Shown in pieces: positions 5,410 to 13,909 of a DNA stretch of 57,955 nucleotides. A program made the translations under genes and the position numbers. The notes below the pieces were generated by a model. It made no database searches and was not told where the DNA came from. It saw only the letters and a program-made list of their open reading frames with translations. How positions within the stretch are numbered: the first letter of the stretch is position 1; each line of letters starts with the position of its first letter. This DNA comes from Akkermansia sp. (GTDB taxonomy: Bacteria; Verrucomicrobiota; Verrucomicrobiia; Verrucomicrobiales; Akkermansiaceae), in contig JAFQEY010000063.1 of the NCBI GenBank assembly GCA_017398765.1, positions 1 through 57,955 on the forward strand, read 5' to 3'.

Positions 5410-8283
5410 ATGTCCAGAACCCTCATCATCGCAGAGAAACCCAGCGTAGCCAACGATCTTGCCCGAGTATTGGGCAAGAAGCTCGGAAAATTCAAGAAAG
5501 ACGAAACCTGCGCCGGCTTCAGCAATGACAGCATCGTCATCACCTCTGCCGTGGGGCATCTGGTAGAGCAGAAAAAGCCGCAGACGGAGGAGGGCAAGAG
5601 CCTGCCGTGGAAGATGGATTACCTGCCGGTCATGCCCAAGGCCATGGAGCTGGAGCCCATAGCCAAATCCGCAGATAAACTCCGCAAAGTGCTGAAAATA
5701 GCCCGCAGCAAAGATATCATCGAAATCGTAAACGCATGCGATGCCGGGCGCGAGGGTGAGTTGATATTCCGCAACATCATCCGCTACGGGAAAATCCGCA
5801 AACCCATCCGCCGCCTGTGGATGCAGAGTATGACGGATGATTCCATTCTGGAAGCGTGGGAAAACCTCAAAACAGATGAGGAGATGCAGCACCTGGCAGA
5901 TGCTGCGGTGTGCCGCTCAGAATCCGACTGGCTGGTGGGGCTCAACAGCACCCGCGCCCTCACCGTGCTGCAATCCGGCGCGGGCGGCTTCAATGTCACC
6001 CCCACCGGGCGCGTGCAAACCCCCACCCTGGCACTGCTGGCAGCCCGCCAGAAAGCCATTCTAGCCTTTGAGCCGGAGGCCTACCACGAGGTACGCGCCA
6101 CCTTTGCAGCCAAAGCCGGTAGCTACGAAGGGCGTTGGTTCAACCCGGAGTGGAAAAAAGACGAAAACGCCCCGCAGCGCACCCGTGAGCGCATCTGGGA
6201 ACCGGAGCTGGCCGCCGCCATCGCGCAGCGCTGCCAAGGGCAACCGGCAGAAGTAAAAGAGACACGCAAACCGGTCTCCATGCCGGCCCCGTTGCTCTTT
6301 GACCTCACCTCCCTGCAAAAAGAAGCCAGCAACCGCTTCGGTTTCTCAGCCCGCCGCACGCTCCAGCTTGCCCAGGAATGCTATGAGAAGCACAAAGTGC
6401 TGACCTACCCGCGCACAGACTCCAAATTCCTGCCGAACGATTACCTGAAAGTAGCCGCCCGCACCGTGGCAGCCATAGGTGAAAACCTGCCGGATTACGC
6501 CGGATTTGCACAGGATATTATGGCAAATCGGCGCGTGCGCCCCTCCAAGCGCGTGTTCGACAGCAGCAAGGTCAGTGACCACTTCGCCATTATCCCCACC
6601 GGTAAGTTTGTCCCGCTCACCGGAGATGCAGCCAGAATTTTCAACCTCGTTGTGCAGCGATTCCTGGGCGTGTTCATGCCCAATGCCGAGTTTGAGGACA
6701 CAGAGCGCACCACCATCGTCTCCACACCGGGAGCCAAAGATTACTTCTACACCCACGGTCGCGTGCAACTGGCAGCCGGCTGGCGGGCTCTGTACGGTAC
6801 CGACAAGCGCAAAAAGGACGAGCTCTGCAGCGTAAGCAAAGGGGAAAAAGTACGCGCTGAACGCGTGGCAGCCGTGGCAGACAAAACCAAGGCACCCGCC
6901 GCCTACACAGAAGCCACCCTGCTGACCGCCATGGAAACCGCCGGCAAGCTGGTGGAGGACGAGGATTTGGCAGATGCCATGAAAGAACGCGGCTTGGGCA
7001 CCCCCGCCACCCGCGCGGCCATCATCGAAGGGCTTATCACCCAGGAATACATTGCCCGAGAAGGCAAAGAACTCATGGCCACCCGCCGCGGCATGGACCT
7101 CATCGACCTGCTGGGCAAAATCGGGCTGAGCACCCTCTCCAGCCCGGAGCTGACCGGCGAGTGGGAATACCGCCTCAAGCAGATGGAAGCCGGGCGTCTG
7201 CAGCGGGATTCATTCATGAAAGAAATCCGCACCTACACCACAGAGATTGTGGATGCCGTGCGTGATTATATGCAAAACGGTAAAAACCCGGATTTGGAAC
7301 TCACCTGCCCCGCCTGCGGAGAAGCAGGGCTCAGCAGCCGGGTGGATGCCATATCCTGCCGAAAGTGTAAATTCCGCATCCGGCGCGTCCACGCCGGGCT
7401 GAGCCTGAGCGATGACCAGATTACCGAGCTGATTACCGCCGGCAATCTCCCGGTCATGGAGGGCTTCCGCTCCAAATTCGGCAAACCCTTCAAAGCAGGG
7501 CTGCGACTGGTGGCTCCCGCCACGGAAAAATCCTCCTGGAAAGCCGAATTCTACTTTGAGAACGACCGCCCCGCCGCCGGGAATACGGAATCAGACACCG
7601 CGGCAGGGGCTCCCATCTCCATCGGCAGCATGCTCGTAAAGGACCAGGGAGAACTGGAGGTACTGGAAACAGAAAAACAGTGGAGCATCCCGGAGTTCAG
7701 CCGCAGCAGCGGCAAGGGCTTCTCCATGTCGCGCACCATTCTGGGCAAAGACATTACCCGCGAGCAACTGGCACAGGTGTTGGCAGAAGGCAAAAGCGAG
7801 CTGATACCCGGTTTTGTCTCCCAGCGCACGCACCGTGCATTCGATGCTTTTCTCGTGCTGGATGCAGCCAAGGGCAATGTGGGTTTCGAATTCCCCCCAC
7901 GCGAACCGCGCAACAAGCAAAACAAGGACAAAGCCGACAAAAAATTCACCGCAGCCAATGCCGCCGCGGAGGATTTATCCAAAGCAAAACGCCACGGCAC
8001 CATCAAGGTAAAGAGCAAAGGCGAACACGAACTGCTGGAAACGGAAAACGCCTGGCATGTGGCGGGTATCACCTACGGCAAAAACCACAAACCGTTGGTT
8101 ATTCCCAAAACAATGTGCGGGCTGGAACTGACAGCCGACACAGTGGCTAAACTGCTGACCAAGGGCAAAACCGACCTCATGCAGGGCTTTGTGAGCCACA
8201 AAACCGGCAACAAGTTCGATGCCTACCTCATCTTCACCCCCGGCACCGGGCGAGTGACCTATGAGTTCCCCCCGCGCAAGTAA
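5410..8283 (+). CDS. topB: DNA topoisomerase III (type IA)
   Basis: A type IA topoisomerase that cuts and reseals one DNA strand, used to decatenate and to resolve recombination intermediates. It has 957 residues. The N-terminal TOPRIM domain shows IIAEKPSVANDLARVLG and DAGREGELIF. The catalytic tyrosine is Y333 in YPRTDSKF. A four-cysteine zinc ribbon (CPAC ... CRKC) lies at about 633-653. After it come three related modules of about 80-100 residues (starting near 655, 740 and 860). The last two share PGFVSQRT or QGFVSHKT, then FDA, and both end in FEFPPR-type strands. These resemble the C-terminal topoisomerase repeat. TopB of E. coli is about 650 residues, so this is an extended form. No clear ribosome binding site precedes the ATG. 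Confidence 0.93.
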   Translation: MSRTLIIAEKPSVANDLARVLGKKLGKFKKDETCAGFSNDSIVITSAVGHLVEQKKPQTEEGKSLPWKMDYLPVMPKAMELEPIAKSADKLRKVLKIARSKDIIEIVNACDAGREGELIFRNIIRYGKIRKPIRRLWMQSMTDDSILEAWENLKTDEEMQHLADAAVCRSESDWLVGLNSTRALTVLQSGAGGFNVTPTGRVQTPTLALLAARQKAILAFEPEAYHEVRATFAAKAGSYEGRWFNPEWKKDENAPQRTRERIWEPELAAAIAQRCQGQPAEVKETRKPVSMPAPLLFDLTSLQKEASNRFGFSARRTLQLAQECYEKHKVLTYPRTDSKFLPNDYLKVAARTVAAIGENLPDYAGFAQDIMANRRVRPSKRVFDSSKVSDHFAIIPTGKFVPLTGDAARIFNLVVQRFLGVFMPNAEFEDTERTTIVSTPGAKDYFYTHGRVQLAAGWRALYGTDKRKKDELCSVSKGEKVRAERVAAVADKTKAPAAYTEATLLTAMETAGKLVEDEDLADAMKERGLGTPATRAAIIEGLITQEYIAREGKELMATRRGMDLIDLLGKIGLSTLSSPELTGEWEYRLKQMEAGRLQRDSFMKEIRTYTTEIVDAVRDYMQNGKNPDLELTCPACGEAGLSSRVDAISCRKCKFRIRRVHAGLSLSDDQITELITAGNLPVMEGFRSKFGKPFKAGLRLVAPATEKSSWKAEFYFENDRPAAGNTESDTAAGAPISIGSMLVKDQGELEVLETEKQWSIPEFSRSSGKGFSMSRTILGKDITREQLAQVLAEGKSELIPGFVSQRTHRAFDAFLVLDAAKGNVGFEFPPREPRNKQNKDKADKKFTAANAAAEDLSKAKRHGTIKVKSKGEHELLETENAWHVAGITYGKNHKPLVIPKTMCGLELTADTVAKLLTKGKTDLMQGFVSHKTGNKFDAYLIFTPGTGRVTYEFPPRK

Positions 8284-8293
8284 GGATTAGCCC

Positions 8294-9295
8294 ATGAACC
8301 GCCTCCGCGAACGCCTGCACCGCTTCCTGTCCCGGCAGGACCGCTTCACCACAGGAATCCTGCTGAGCGTGGTGCTGGGTCTGCTCATTCCGTGCAGCGG
8401 CAGTGGAGCCGTGCTGTTTGACTACCTGACCAACGCCGCAATCGTTCTGCTGTTCTACCTGTACGGCGTGAAACTATCACGCAAGTCTGTGGTAGAGGGA
8501 CTTCTCAACTGGCGGCTGCAGACACTGGTCTTCTTCTTCACCTTCATCTTTTTTCCGGTGGTGACCCCGCTGCTGCGCCCACTTCTGGAACCGCTCACCG
8601 GAGCAGCCCTGTTCATGGGGCTGGTATATGTAGCCTGCCTGCCCTCCACCGTGCAGAGCAGCATCGCCTTCACCTCCGTGGCCGGAGGCAATGTGCCCGC
8701 AGCCGTCTGCTCCGCCTCCGTCTCCAGCCTGCTGGGCGTGTTTCTGACCCCACTGCTGGTCGGCCTCCTGTTCTCCACCGGCACCTCCCATGTGAACGTG
8801 GGCATGGACACCGTGCTGAAAATCTGTTACCAGATTCTGCTGCCCTTCATCCTGGGACAACTCAGCCAGCGCTGGCTGCAAAGCATCGTCCGCAACAGAA
8901 AGGAACTCATCCGCTGGAATGACCAGGGAACCATCTGGCTCGTGGTCTACACCTCCTTCTCCGGAGCCACCGTGGCCGGCTACTGGCAGCAGCTGGACGC
9001 CCTGCATCTGGGTGGGTTAATCGTGGCTTCCCTGGTGCTGCTGCTACTGGCACAGCTGGCTGCCTACTGGGCATGCCGCGCCCTCAGCTTCAACCGGGCA
9101 GACCGCATTGCCATCATCTTCTGCGGCTCCAAAAAAAGCCTGGCCGTGGGAGCCCCCATGATGCTGGCCATCTTCGGCACCACAGATAACAACCTGCTGC
9201 TGCCACTCATGGTGTTTCACCAGGTGCAGCTCATGGTCTGCGCCTGGCTCGCCCGCCGCTGGCAAACGCCCCTCACCGATTCCGGCGGCTACTGA
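8294..9295 (+). CDS. SBF-like (bile acid:sodium symporter / arsenite family) transporter
   Basis: A 333-residue integral membrane protein with about ten hydrophobic segments. It matches the SBF-like family (bacterial bile acid:sodium symporter relatives): LIPCSGSGAVLFDYLTNAAIVLLFYLYGVKLSR at the start (split here by meaning, one helix pair), LPSTVQSSIAFTSVAGGNVPAA in the middle, and IFCGSKKSLAVGAPM near the end, the two crossover motifs of the fold. The family moves organic anions with sodium, but the substrate here is unknown. It begins 10 nt after the topoisomerase stop and is probably co-transcribed with it. Confidence 0.88.
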   Translation: MNRLRERLHRFLSRQDRFTTGILLSVVLGLLIPCSGSGAVLFDYLTNAAIVLLFYLYGVKLSRKSVVEGLLNWRLQTLVFFFTFIFFPVVTPLLRPLLEPLTGAALFMGLVYVACLPSTVQSSIAFTSVAGGNVPAAVCSASVSSLLGVFLTPLLVGLLFSTGTSHVNVGMDTVLKICYQILLPFILGQLSQRWLQSIVRNRKELIRWNDQGTIWLVVYTSFSGATVAGYWQQLDALHLGGLIVASLVLLLLAQLAAYWACRALSFNRADRIAIIFCGSKKSLAVGAPMMLAIFGTTDNNLLLPLMVFHQVQLMVCAWLARRWQTPLTDSGGY

Positions 9296-9319
9296 TACCG
9301 CCCCAACCTCTCTCTCTGC

Positions 9320-10009
9320 ATGGCATCTACCGAACCGTTCATTCGCTGGTCAGACACCCACATCTGCGTGCTGGCGGCAGTCATCACCGCAGGGATTATT
9401 CTCATCCTCTCAGGCAGGCGACTGAGCACCACCGGCAAAACACAACTCAGCAGAGCACTGGCAGTGCTGCTGGGCTGCACCTTCATCGCAGAGCATATAC
9501 TGAACGCCTGCATCATGCCATACGGAGAATGGATACAGAACCTGCCGCTGCACTTCTGCTCCGCCATGGCACCCGTGGCATGCATCGCCCTGTGGTATCG
9601 CAAACGCTGGGCCTGCTCACTGGTCTACTTCGGTGTACTGGCAGCCAGCATTCAGGCACTCATCACCCCCACCCTGCAAGTCGATTTCCCTAACATCCGC
9701 TTCCTCACCTTCTTCTGGTCGCACAGCATGCTGGCACTCGCCGCCCTGCTGATACCCCTGGTGCTGGGCTGGCGCGCACGGCTCAAGGACACATGGCGCA
9801 CCGTGCTGTACTGCGATTTGTACCTTCTTTGCGTCATTCCCATTAACCACCTGCTGGGCACCAACTACGGCTTCACCCAATACAGCCCGGTGAAAGGCTG
9901 CCTGCTGGACTACCTGGGCAGCGCCCCCTGGTACTACCTCTGGCTCCAGCTCCCAGCCCTCGCCCTGTTCTGCCTCATGCGCCTCCCCGTGCGGGAAAAA
10001 CACGTATAA
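9320..10009 (+). CDS. YwaF-like (TIGR02206-type) integral membrane protein
   Basis: A 229-residue protein with about six to seven membrane segments. It has the features of the uncharacterised YwaF/TIGR02206 membrane family: LPLHFCSAMAPVACIALW, the FFWSHSM segment, INHLLGTNYGF, then LLDYLGSAPWYYLW near the end. Conserved His, Asn and Asp residues lie inside or next to the membrane segments. No function is established for the family. It starts 25 nt after the transporter, so it is likely in the same operon. Confidence 0.82.
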   Translation: MASTEPFIRWSDTHICVLAAVITAGIILILSGRRLSTTGKTQLSRALAVLLGCTFIAEHILNACIMPYGEWIQNLPLHFCSAMAPVACIALWYRKRWACSLVYFGVLAASIQALITPTLQVDFPNIRFLTFFWSHSMLALAALLIPLVLGWRARLKDTWRTVLYCDLYLLCVIPINHLLGTNYGFTQYSPVKGCLLDYLGSAPWYYLWLQLPALALFCLMRLPVREKHV

Positions 10010-10108
10010 ATGCGCCCGCCTCATAACTATTCTCACCGAATAAGAAATCACACTCCCCCCCAAAATTCACCTGCTCAGTCTAATCCGTTTTGTTATTGAA
10101 GCGTTTAT

Positions 10109-10140
10109 TTTACTGTACATCGCATTTAAAATGCGCTATC
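10109..10140 (+). promoter_or_regulatory. Promoter/operator block with palindrome GCATTT-A-AAATGC upstream of the MBOAT gene
   Basis: CGCATTTAAAATGCG (10121-10135) is a 15-bp palindrome around a central A. The block 10109-10134 is 24/26 identical to 30482-30507 upstream of the PEP-CTERM protein. A -35-like GTACAT (10115-10120) and -10-like TATCAT (10137-10142) flank it with a 16-nt spacer, so a bound repressor would cover the promoter. Confidence 0.55.
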
Positions 10141-10195
10141 ATCAGCAACCGAGCTTGCGCCTTAAACAACGTTCAACAGAGAAACCTCTCCTGAC

Positions 10196-11533
10196 ATGCT
10201 TTTTAATTCTCCTGAGTTCATCCTATTCTTCATCCTGACATTCGTTGTCACCTACATACTCAATAAGAGTGAACTTTTCAGAACCAGAAACTGCATACTC
10301 CTGCTTGCCTCCTATGGGTTCTATGCCAATCTGAATCTCTGCTACCCACTCCTGCTGGTATGGGTAACACTGGTCAACTACGCAGGCGGCAAATGCCTGA
10401 TGCGAGCCGATGATACCCCGGGCAAACGCAAAGCACTGGTGAGCACCGTTATCATCCTTTCCATCATTCCGCTGGTCACACTCAAGTACGCCCCCTACTA
10501 TACCGATAGTCTCTGGCTGCCGGTCGGGCTGTCCTTCTTTACATTTCAGGCACTCACCTACACGCTGGATGTCTACCGGAGAAAAATCACAGAAGCATTT
10601 TCTCTTGCAGATGTTGCCCTGTTTACGGCGTTCTTCCCCACCCTTCTCTCCGGGCCGATAGAGAGAGCCCGCAACCTCATTCCCCAACTGAAAGCCAAAT
10701 TCGCGATCAATTGGGACAATATCATCATTGGTTCCCAGCATTTTACCTGGGGCTTATTCAAGAAAATTGTGGTGGCGGACAGACTGGCCGAATGGATAGA
10801 TGCGGTATACGCGCGCGGGGCATCCGCCTCAGCCGGAGCACTGGCCCTGGCAGCCGTTCTGTACAGTTTTCAAATATATTGTGACTTCAGCGGTTACGCC
10901 TCCATGGCCTTAGGCAGCGGGCGTATGCTGGGAATCCGGCTGACAGACAATTTCAACTTCCCGTACTTTGCCTCATCTATCAAAGATTTCTGGCGCAGGT
11001 GGCACATCTCACTCACAAGCTGGTTTACCGAATATGTCTACATCTCTCTGGGGGGAAACAGAGTCTCGCAAATCAGGTGGGTCATCAACATCTCCGCCGT
11101 CTTTTTATTGAGCGGCATCTGGCACGGGGCCACCTGGGCATTTATCATCTGGGGCGGACTTCACGGGCTGATGTATCTGGCAGAACATTTCTGCGGATTT
11201 AAGGATAAATGGGGCATATACCGAGTTATCGTATTCATCGGCGTGACACTTGCGTGGATATTCTTCCGCATACCGGACTCCGGAACCGCCTGCGGGATAA
11301 TAGCCAAAATCTTTACAGAATCATGGCTGCCACTCTCCTCCATCATCACCATCAAAGCGGAGACACTGGTAATGCTGGTCACCTTTGCCGCATTCATCAT
11401 CACAGAGTGGTGCCTGTACACCAACAGAACACCCCGGCACTGGCTCATCCGGGCAACAGGATTTGCCATTCTCGTTATAGCCATCTCCCTGTTTGCCGTC
11501 AGCTCTGACAAATTCGTCTACTTCCAATTCTGA
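10196..11533 (+). CDS. MBOAT-family membrane O-acyltransferase (AlgI/DltB type)
   Basis: A 445-residue polytopic protein of the MBOAT family, which moves acyl groups across the membrane onto extracellular polysaccharides, lipids or teichoic acids. Family marks seen are LLASYGFYANL, LPVGLSFFTFQALTYTLDVYR, the FFPTLLSGPIERARNL segment, IYCDFSGYASMALGSGRMLG, and DFWRRWHISLTSWF. The motif LLSGIWHGATWAFIIWGGLHG (here described, family-typical) contains the catalytic histidine. The next gene, 3 nt later, is an SGNH-like protein, the usual partner of AlgI-type enzymes (compare AlgI-AlgJ and DltB-DltD). O-acetylation of a surface glycan is the likely job; the acceptor is unknown. Confidence 0.92.
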   Translation: MLFNSPEFILFFILTFVVTYILNKSELFRTRNCILLLASYGFYANLNLCYPLLLVWVTLVNYAGGKCLMRADDTPGKRKALVSTVIILSIIPLVTLKYAPYYTDSLWLPVGLSFFTFQALTYTLDVYRRKITEAFSLADVALFTAFFPTLLSGPIERARNLIPQLKAKFAINWDNIIIGSQHFTWGLFKKIVVADRLAEWIDAVYARGASASAGALALAAVLYSFQIYCDFSGYASMALGSGRMLGIRLTDNFNFPYFASSIKDFWRRWHISLTSWFTEYVYISLGGNRVSQIRWVINISAVFLLSGIWHGATWAFIIWGGLHGLMYLAEHFCGFKDKWGIYRVIVFIGVTLAWIFFRIPDSGTACGIIAKIFTESWLPLSSIITIKAETLVMLVTFAAFIITEWCLYTNRTPRHWLIRATGFAILVIAISLFAVSSDKFVYFQF

Positions 11534-11535
11534 TC

Positions 11536-12483
11536 ATGAAACAAAAAATTTTCCGCATCATTATCTTTCTGAGCATTCTGGTAGCACTGGATCTGCTCAC
11601 CTCCGCATTCTTTCTGAAAGGAATGGAGCGCTACTACGGACTTAATCAGGAGGCAGACATCCTCATTGTCGGGCATTCACACATGATGAAAGCCTGCAAC
11701 AAAGATATGCTGGAAAACGGGCTTGGGCTCAAAATCTCCAAGTACTGCCGAGAGGGGGTCATGATTCGGGAACGCCTTGGGATGGTGCGGCATTTTCTGG
11801 ACACACAGCAGGATTCCTCCGTCCCGATTGTTTTATACGGGGTTGACCCGAAAATGTTTAATGAAGAGAACTTAAGCGCTAATTCATACCGGCTGTTCTA
11901 CCCGTTCATGGATTCAAAGCCGATAGATGAACTCGTACGCAGGGAAGCCGTCAAGTGGCATGACTACCCCCTGCACAAATGGATACGCAGCGCACGGTTT
12001 GCAGACATCGCCATGTACAGAGCCTGCCGCGGCTGGCTCAGCAACTGGGAAAGCATGGAAGACGGCATTGTCAGCGATAAAGTTTGGAACATGAAGCGAG
12101 ACAAAATCCGCAATTCAGACGAGCTGGTTCAACTGTTTTACGAGACCATAGAATACTTGCGTGACAACAACTGCCACGTTGTTCTGGTATATCCCGGCAT
12201 CATCCGGGGGCATAGGGATGCCGACCCCGAAACCTTTGATGCCAACATAGAACTTTTCCAAGCTCTTGCAGCAAAACACCCAAACGTGGATTTCCTGAAC
12301 TACGGTCCCATGTTCAGCCACCGGAAGGAAATTTTTGAGGACAGCGTCCACCTCAACCGAGCAGGCGAAAAAGAATTTTCCATTCAATTGATTAAAGACA
12401 TAGAAGACATCATCCGAACGCGGAACATTCGGACAAGCCGGGAGCAGACGGTCCCGCAAGAACGCATAGAAAAAAGCGCTTGA
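11536..12483 (+). CDS. SGNH hydrolase-like membrane-anchored protein, partner of the MBOAT acyltransferase
   Basis: A 315-residue protein with an N-terminal membrane anchor (residues 5-27, IFRIIIFLSILVALDLLTS) and an extracytoplasmic domain. DILIVGHSHMMKA (about residues 41-53) places a Ser in the position of the SGNH nucleophile block. DSVHLNRAG near residue 275 looks like the catalytic Asp-x-x-His block, a layout shared with DltD and AlgJ/AlgX-type proteins. It starts 3 nt after the MBOAT gene, so the two are translationally linked. I infer that it completes acyl transfer to the acceptor outside the membrane. Sequence similarity to named families is weak, so I give no gene symbol. Confidence 0.75.
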   Translation: MKQKIFRIIIFLSILVALDLLTSAFFLKGMERYYGLNQEADILIVGHSHMMKACNKDMLENGLGLKISKYCREGVMIRERLGMVRHFLDTQQDSSVPIVLYGVDPKMFNEENLSANSYRLFYPFMDSKPIDELVRREAVKWHDYPLHKWIRSARFADIAMYRACRGWLSNWESMEDGIVSDKVWNMKRDKIRNSDELVQLFYETIEYLRDNNCHVVLVYPGIIRGHRDADPETFDANIELFQALAAKHPNVDFLNYGPMFSHRKEIFEDSVHLNRAGEKEFSIQLIKDIEDIIRTRNIRTSREQTVPQERIEKSA

Positions 12484-12549
12484 GTTTTCCATACTCCTCG
12501 CGGCTGCGACAATTTGCGTCAATTTTCTGCACACAGGCACAGAAAAAAC

Positions 12550-12578
12550 TTGCCCACGCGCAAAAGATAGGCTATTAT
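12550..12578 (+). promoter_or_regulatory. tRNA-Ser promoter
   Basis: TTGCCC (12550-12555), 17-nt spacer, TATTAT (12573-12578), 35 nt upstream of the mature tRNA 5' end. A GC-rich stretch GCCGCGCAGCGCGCC follows, in the position of a stringent discriminator. Confidence 0.7.
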
Positions 12579-12613
12579 GCCGCGCAGCGCGCCACCGTGG
12601 CCTGCAACACCCC

Positions 12614-12700
12614 GGATGGGTGGCAGAGCGGTTGAATGCAGCGGTCTTGAAAACCGCCGAGGGCTAATACCCTCCGTGGGTTCGAATCCCACCCCATCCG
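12614..12700 (+). tRNA. tRNA-Ser (anticodon UGA)
   Basis: An 87-nt class II tRNA. The acceptor stem GGATGGG pairs with CCCATCC, and the anticodon stem GCGGT/ACCGC holds the loop CTTGAAA with anticodon TGA at 12648-12650. A long variable arm (GAGGG/CCCTC) is present as expected for Ser, as is the TTCGAAT T-loop. The CCA end is not encoded. It reads UCA and, by wobble, other UCN codons. Confidence 0.97.
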
Positions 12701-12703
12701 TTG

Positions 12704-12743
12704 AAACACTCCCCACCGTAACCGGTGGGGAGTGTTTGTTTTT
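12704..12743 (+). terminator. Strong rho-independent terminator after tRNA-Ser
   Basis: A perfect 15-bp stem (12704-12718 with 12723-12737) around the loop TAAC, followed by GTTTTT. It ends the tRNA transcript and lies head-to-head with the end of pdxH, so it may serve both strands (AAAC precedes it on the other side). Confidence 0.9.
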
Positions 12744-12766
12744 AGTACATGTGGTATGCTGTTGTA

Positions 12767-13405
12767 TCAGGGTTGCAGGCGCTCGATGCTCCAGGTGGAG
12801 TCTGGCTGCAGGCTGTACATGAAGCGGTCATGCACGCGGCCGGGCCCCCCCTGCCAGAACTCCACATGGTGCGGGACGATGCGGAAACCTCCCCAGAAAT
12901 CCGGCAGGGGAACCTGCCCTTGCGAGAATTTGTTCTTCAACTCCTGTAATTTCATCATCAGCAACTTACGGGCGGAGATAACCTGACTCTGGTGCGATAC
13001 CCAGGCACCCAACTGACTCTCGCGCGGGCGGGAAAGGAAGTATTTGAGGGTCTCTGCACGCGAGATTTTCTCTGCGCGGCCATAGACGATAATCTGGCGC
13101 TCCAGCGTGACCCAGGGAAGCAGCATGCATATCTCCGGGTTGGCCTCCAGCTCACGCGCTTTGCGGCTGGTGTAGTTGGTGAAAAATACGTACCCGCGGT
13201 CATCATAGTACTTCAGCAGCACCGTGCGCAGGGAGGGTCGACCCTCCGGGGTGGCGGTGGCGATGCTGATGGCGTTCGGTTCCGGGATACCGGCCTCCAG
13301 TGCTTGTTTGAACCAACGGTCAAACTGGACGAAAGGTGAGTCCGCCAAATCCCGGCGATGCAGAGTGTCCTTGAGGTATTCTTCCCTGAATGCAGATAAG
13401 TCCAT
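12767..13405 (-). CDS. pdxH: Pyridoxine/pyridoxamine 5'-phosphate oxidase
   Basis: Oxidises pyridoxine or pyridoxamine 5'-phosphate to pyridoxal 5'-phosphate using FMN and oxygen. The 212-residue length is standard. Hallmarks are FDRWFKQALEAGIPEPNA, the FMN-binding GRPSLRTVLLKYYDDRGYVFFTN region (described, not quoted in full), YTSRKARELEANP, and SRPRESQLGAWVSHQS. The C-terminal block FWGGFRIVPHHVEFWQGG, then RVHDRF and ending in RLQP, contains the substrate-binding Arg and His. The start is fixed by a promoter whose -10 ends 6 nt before the ATG. It is divergent from the HIT gene. Confidence 0.97.
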   Translation of the reverse strand: MDLSAFREEYLKDTLHRRDLADSPFVQFDRWFKQALEAGIPEPNAISIATATPEGRPSLRTVLLKYYDDRGYVFFTNYTSRKARELEANPEICMLLPWVTLERQIIVYGRAEKISRAETLKYFLSRPRESQLGAWVSHQSQVISARKLLMMKLQELKNKFSQGQVPLPDFWGGFRIVPHHVEFWQGGPGRVHDRFMYSLQPDSTWSIERLQP

Positions 13406-13411
13406 GACCGC

Positions 13412-13440
13412 ACTATACCACCTCTCCCCTGCTTCCGCAA
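13412..13440 (-). promoter_or_regulatory. pdxH promoter, leaderless type
   Basis: Minus-strand TTGCGG (13435-13440), 17-nt spacer, TATAGT (13412-13417), then 6 nt (GCGGTC) to the ATG at 13405. Start site predicted on or next to the A of the ATG. Confidence 0.7.
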
Positions 13441-13514
13441 GCCAAAGAAATGCCTACGCAGCTGCGGGAAAGAGAAAAACACGGGGTTAATGTGGAAGCG
13501 GAAGCAAATTCTTG

Positions 13515-13543
13515 TTGCAGGCGGGCACAGCTTGTGGTAAATA
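13515..13543 (+). promoter_or_regulatory. HIT-gene promoter, near-leaderless
   Basis: TTGCAG (13515-13520), 17-nt spacer, TAAATA (13538-13543), then 9 nt to the ATG at 13553. The -10 is imperfect, so this is the weaker end of the leaderless set. Confidence 0.5.
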
Positions 13544-13552
13544 GAGGGTGTA

Positions 13553-13897
13553 ATGGAAAAAACACTCTTCCAGAAAATTGCCGATAAGGAGATACCGGCG
13601 GCAATCGTATACGAAGATGAGCTGTGCGTGGCTTTCCGGGATATTTCCCCCGCAGCCCCGGTTCATGTGCTGCTGGTACCGCGGAAGCCGCTTCCGGATA
13701 TCGCCGCTGCCACGGCAGAGGATGCTGCCCTGCTGGCACACCTGATGCTCAAGGTGGGTGATATTGCCCGCGCAGAGGGATTGGCAGAAAGCGGATTCAG
13801 AACGGTGATGAATACCGGAGCAGAGGCCGGGCAGACCGTGCCGCATCTGCATATCCATATCATCGGTGGGCGTTCTCTGCAATGGCCTCCGGGTTAA
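13553..13897 (+). CDS. HIT-family purine nucleotide phosphoramidase (HinT-like)
   Basis: A 114-residue HIT-domain protein. Members hydrolyse AMP-lysine or AMP-NH2-type phosphoramidates and related nucleotides. It begins FQKIADKEIPAAIVYEDE, as in the HinT branch. FRDISPAAPVHVLLVPRKP follows, and the catalytic histidine triad is in QTVPHLHIHIIGGR (the HxHxHxx motif). It is the first gene of a plus-strand run; the GH31 gene begins 12 nt after its stop. Confidence 0.93.
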   Translation: MEKTLFQKIADKEIPAAIVYEDELCVAFRDISPAAPVHVLLVPRKPLPDIAAATAEDAALLAHLMLKVGDIARAEGLAESGFRTVMNTGAEAGQTVPHLHIHIIGGRSLQWPPG

Positions 13898-13909
13898 GCT
13901 GCCAACGTA

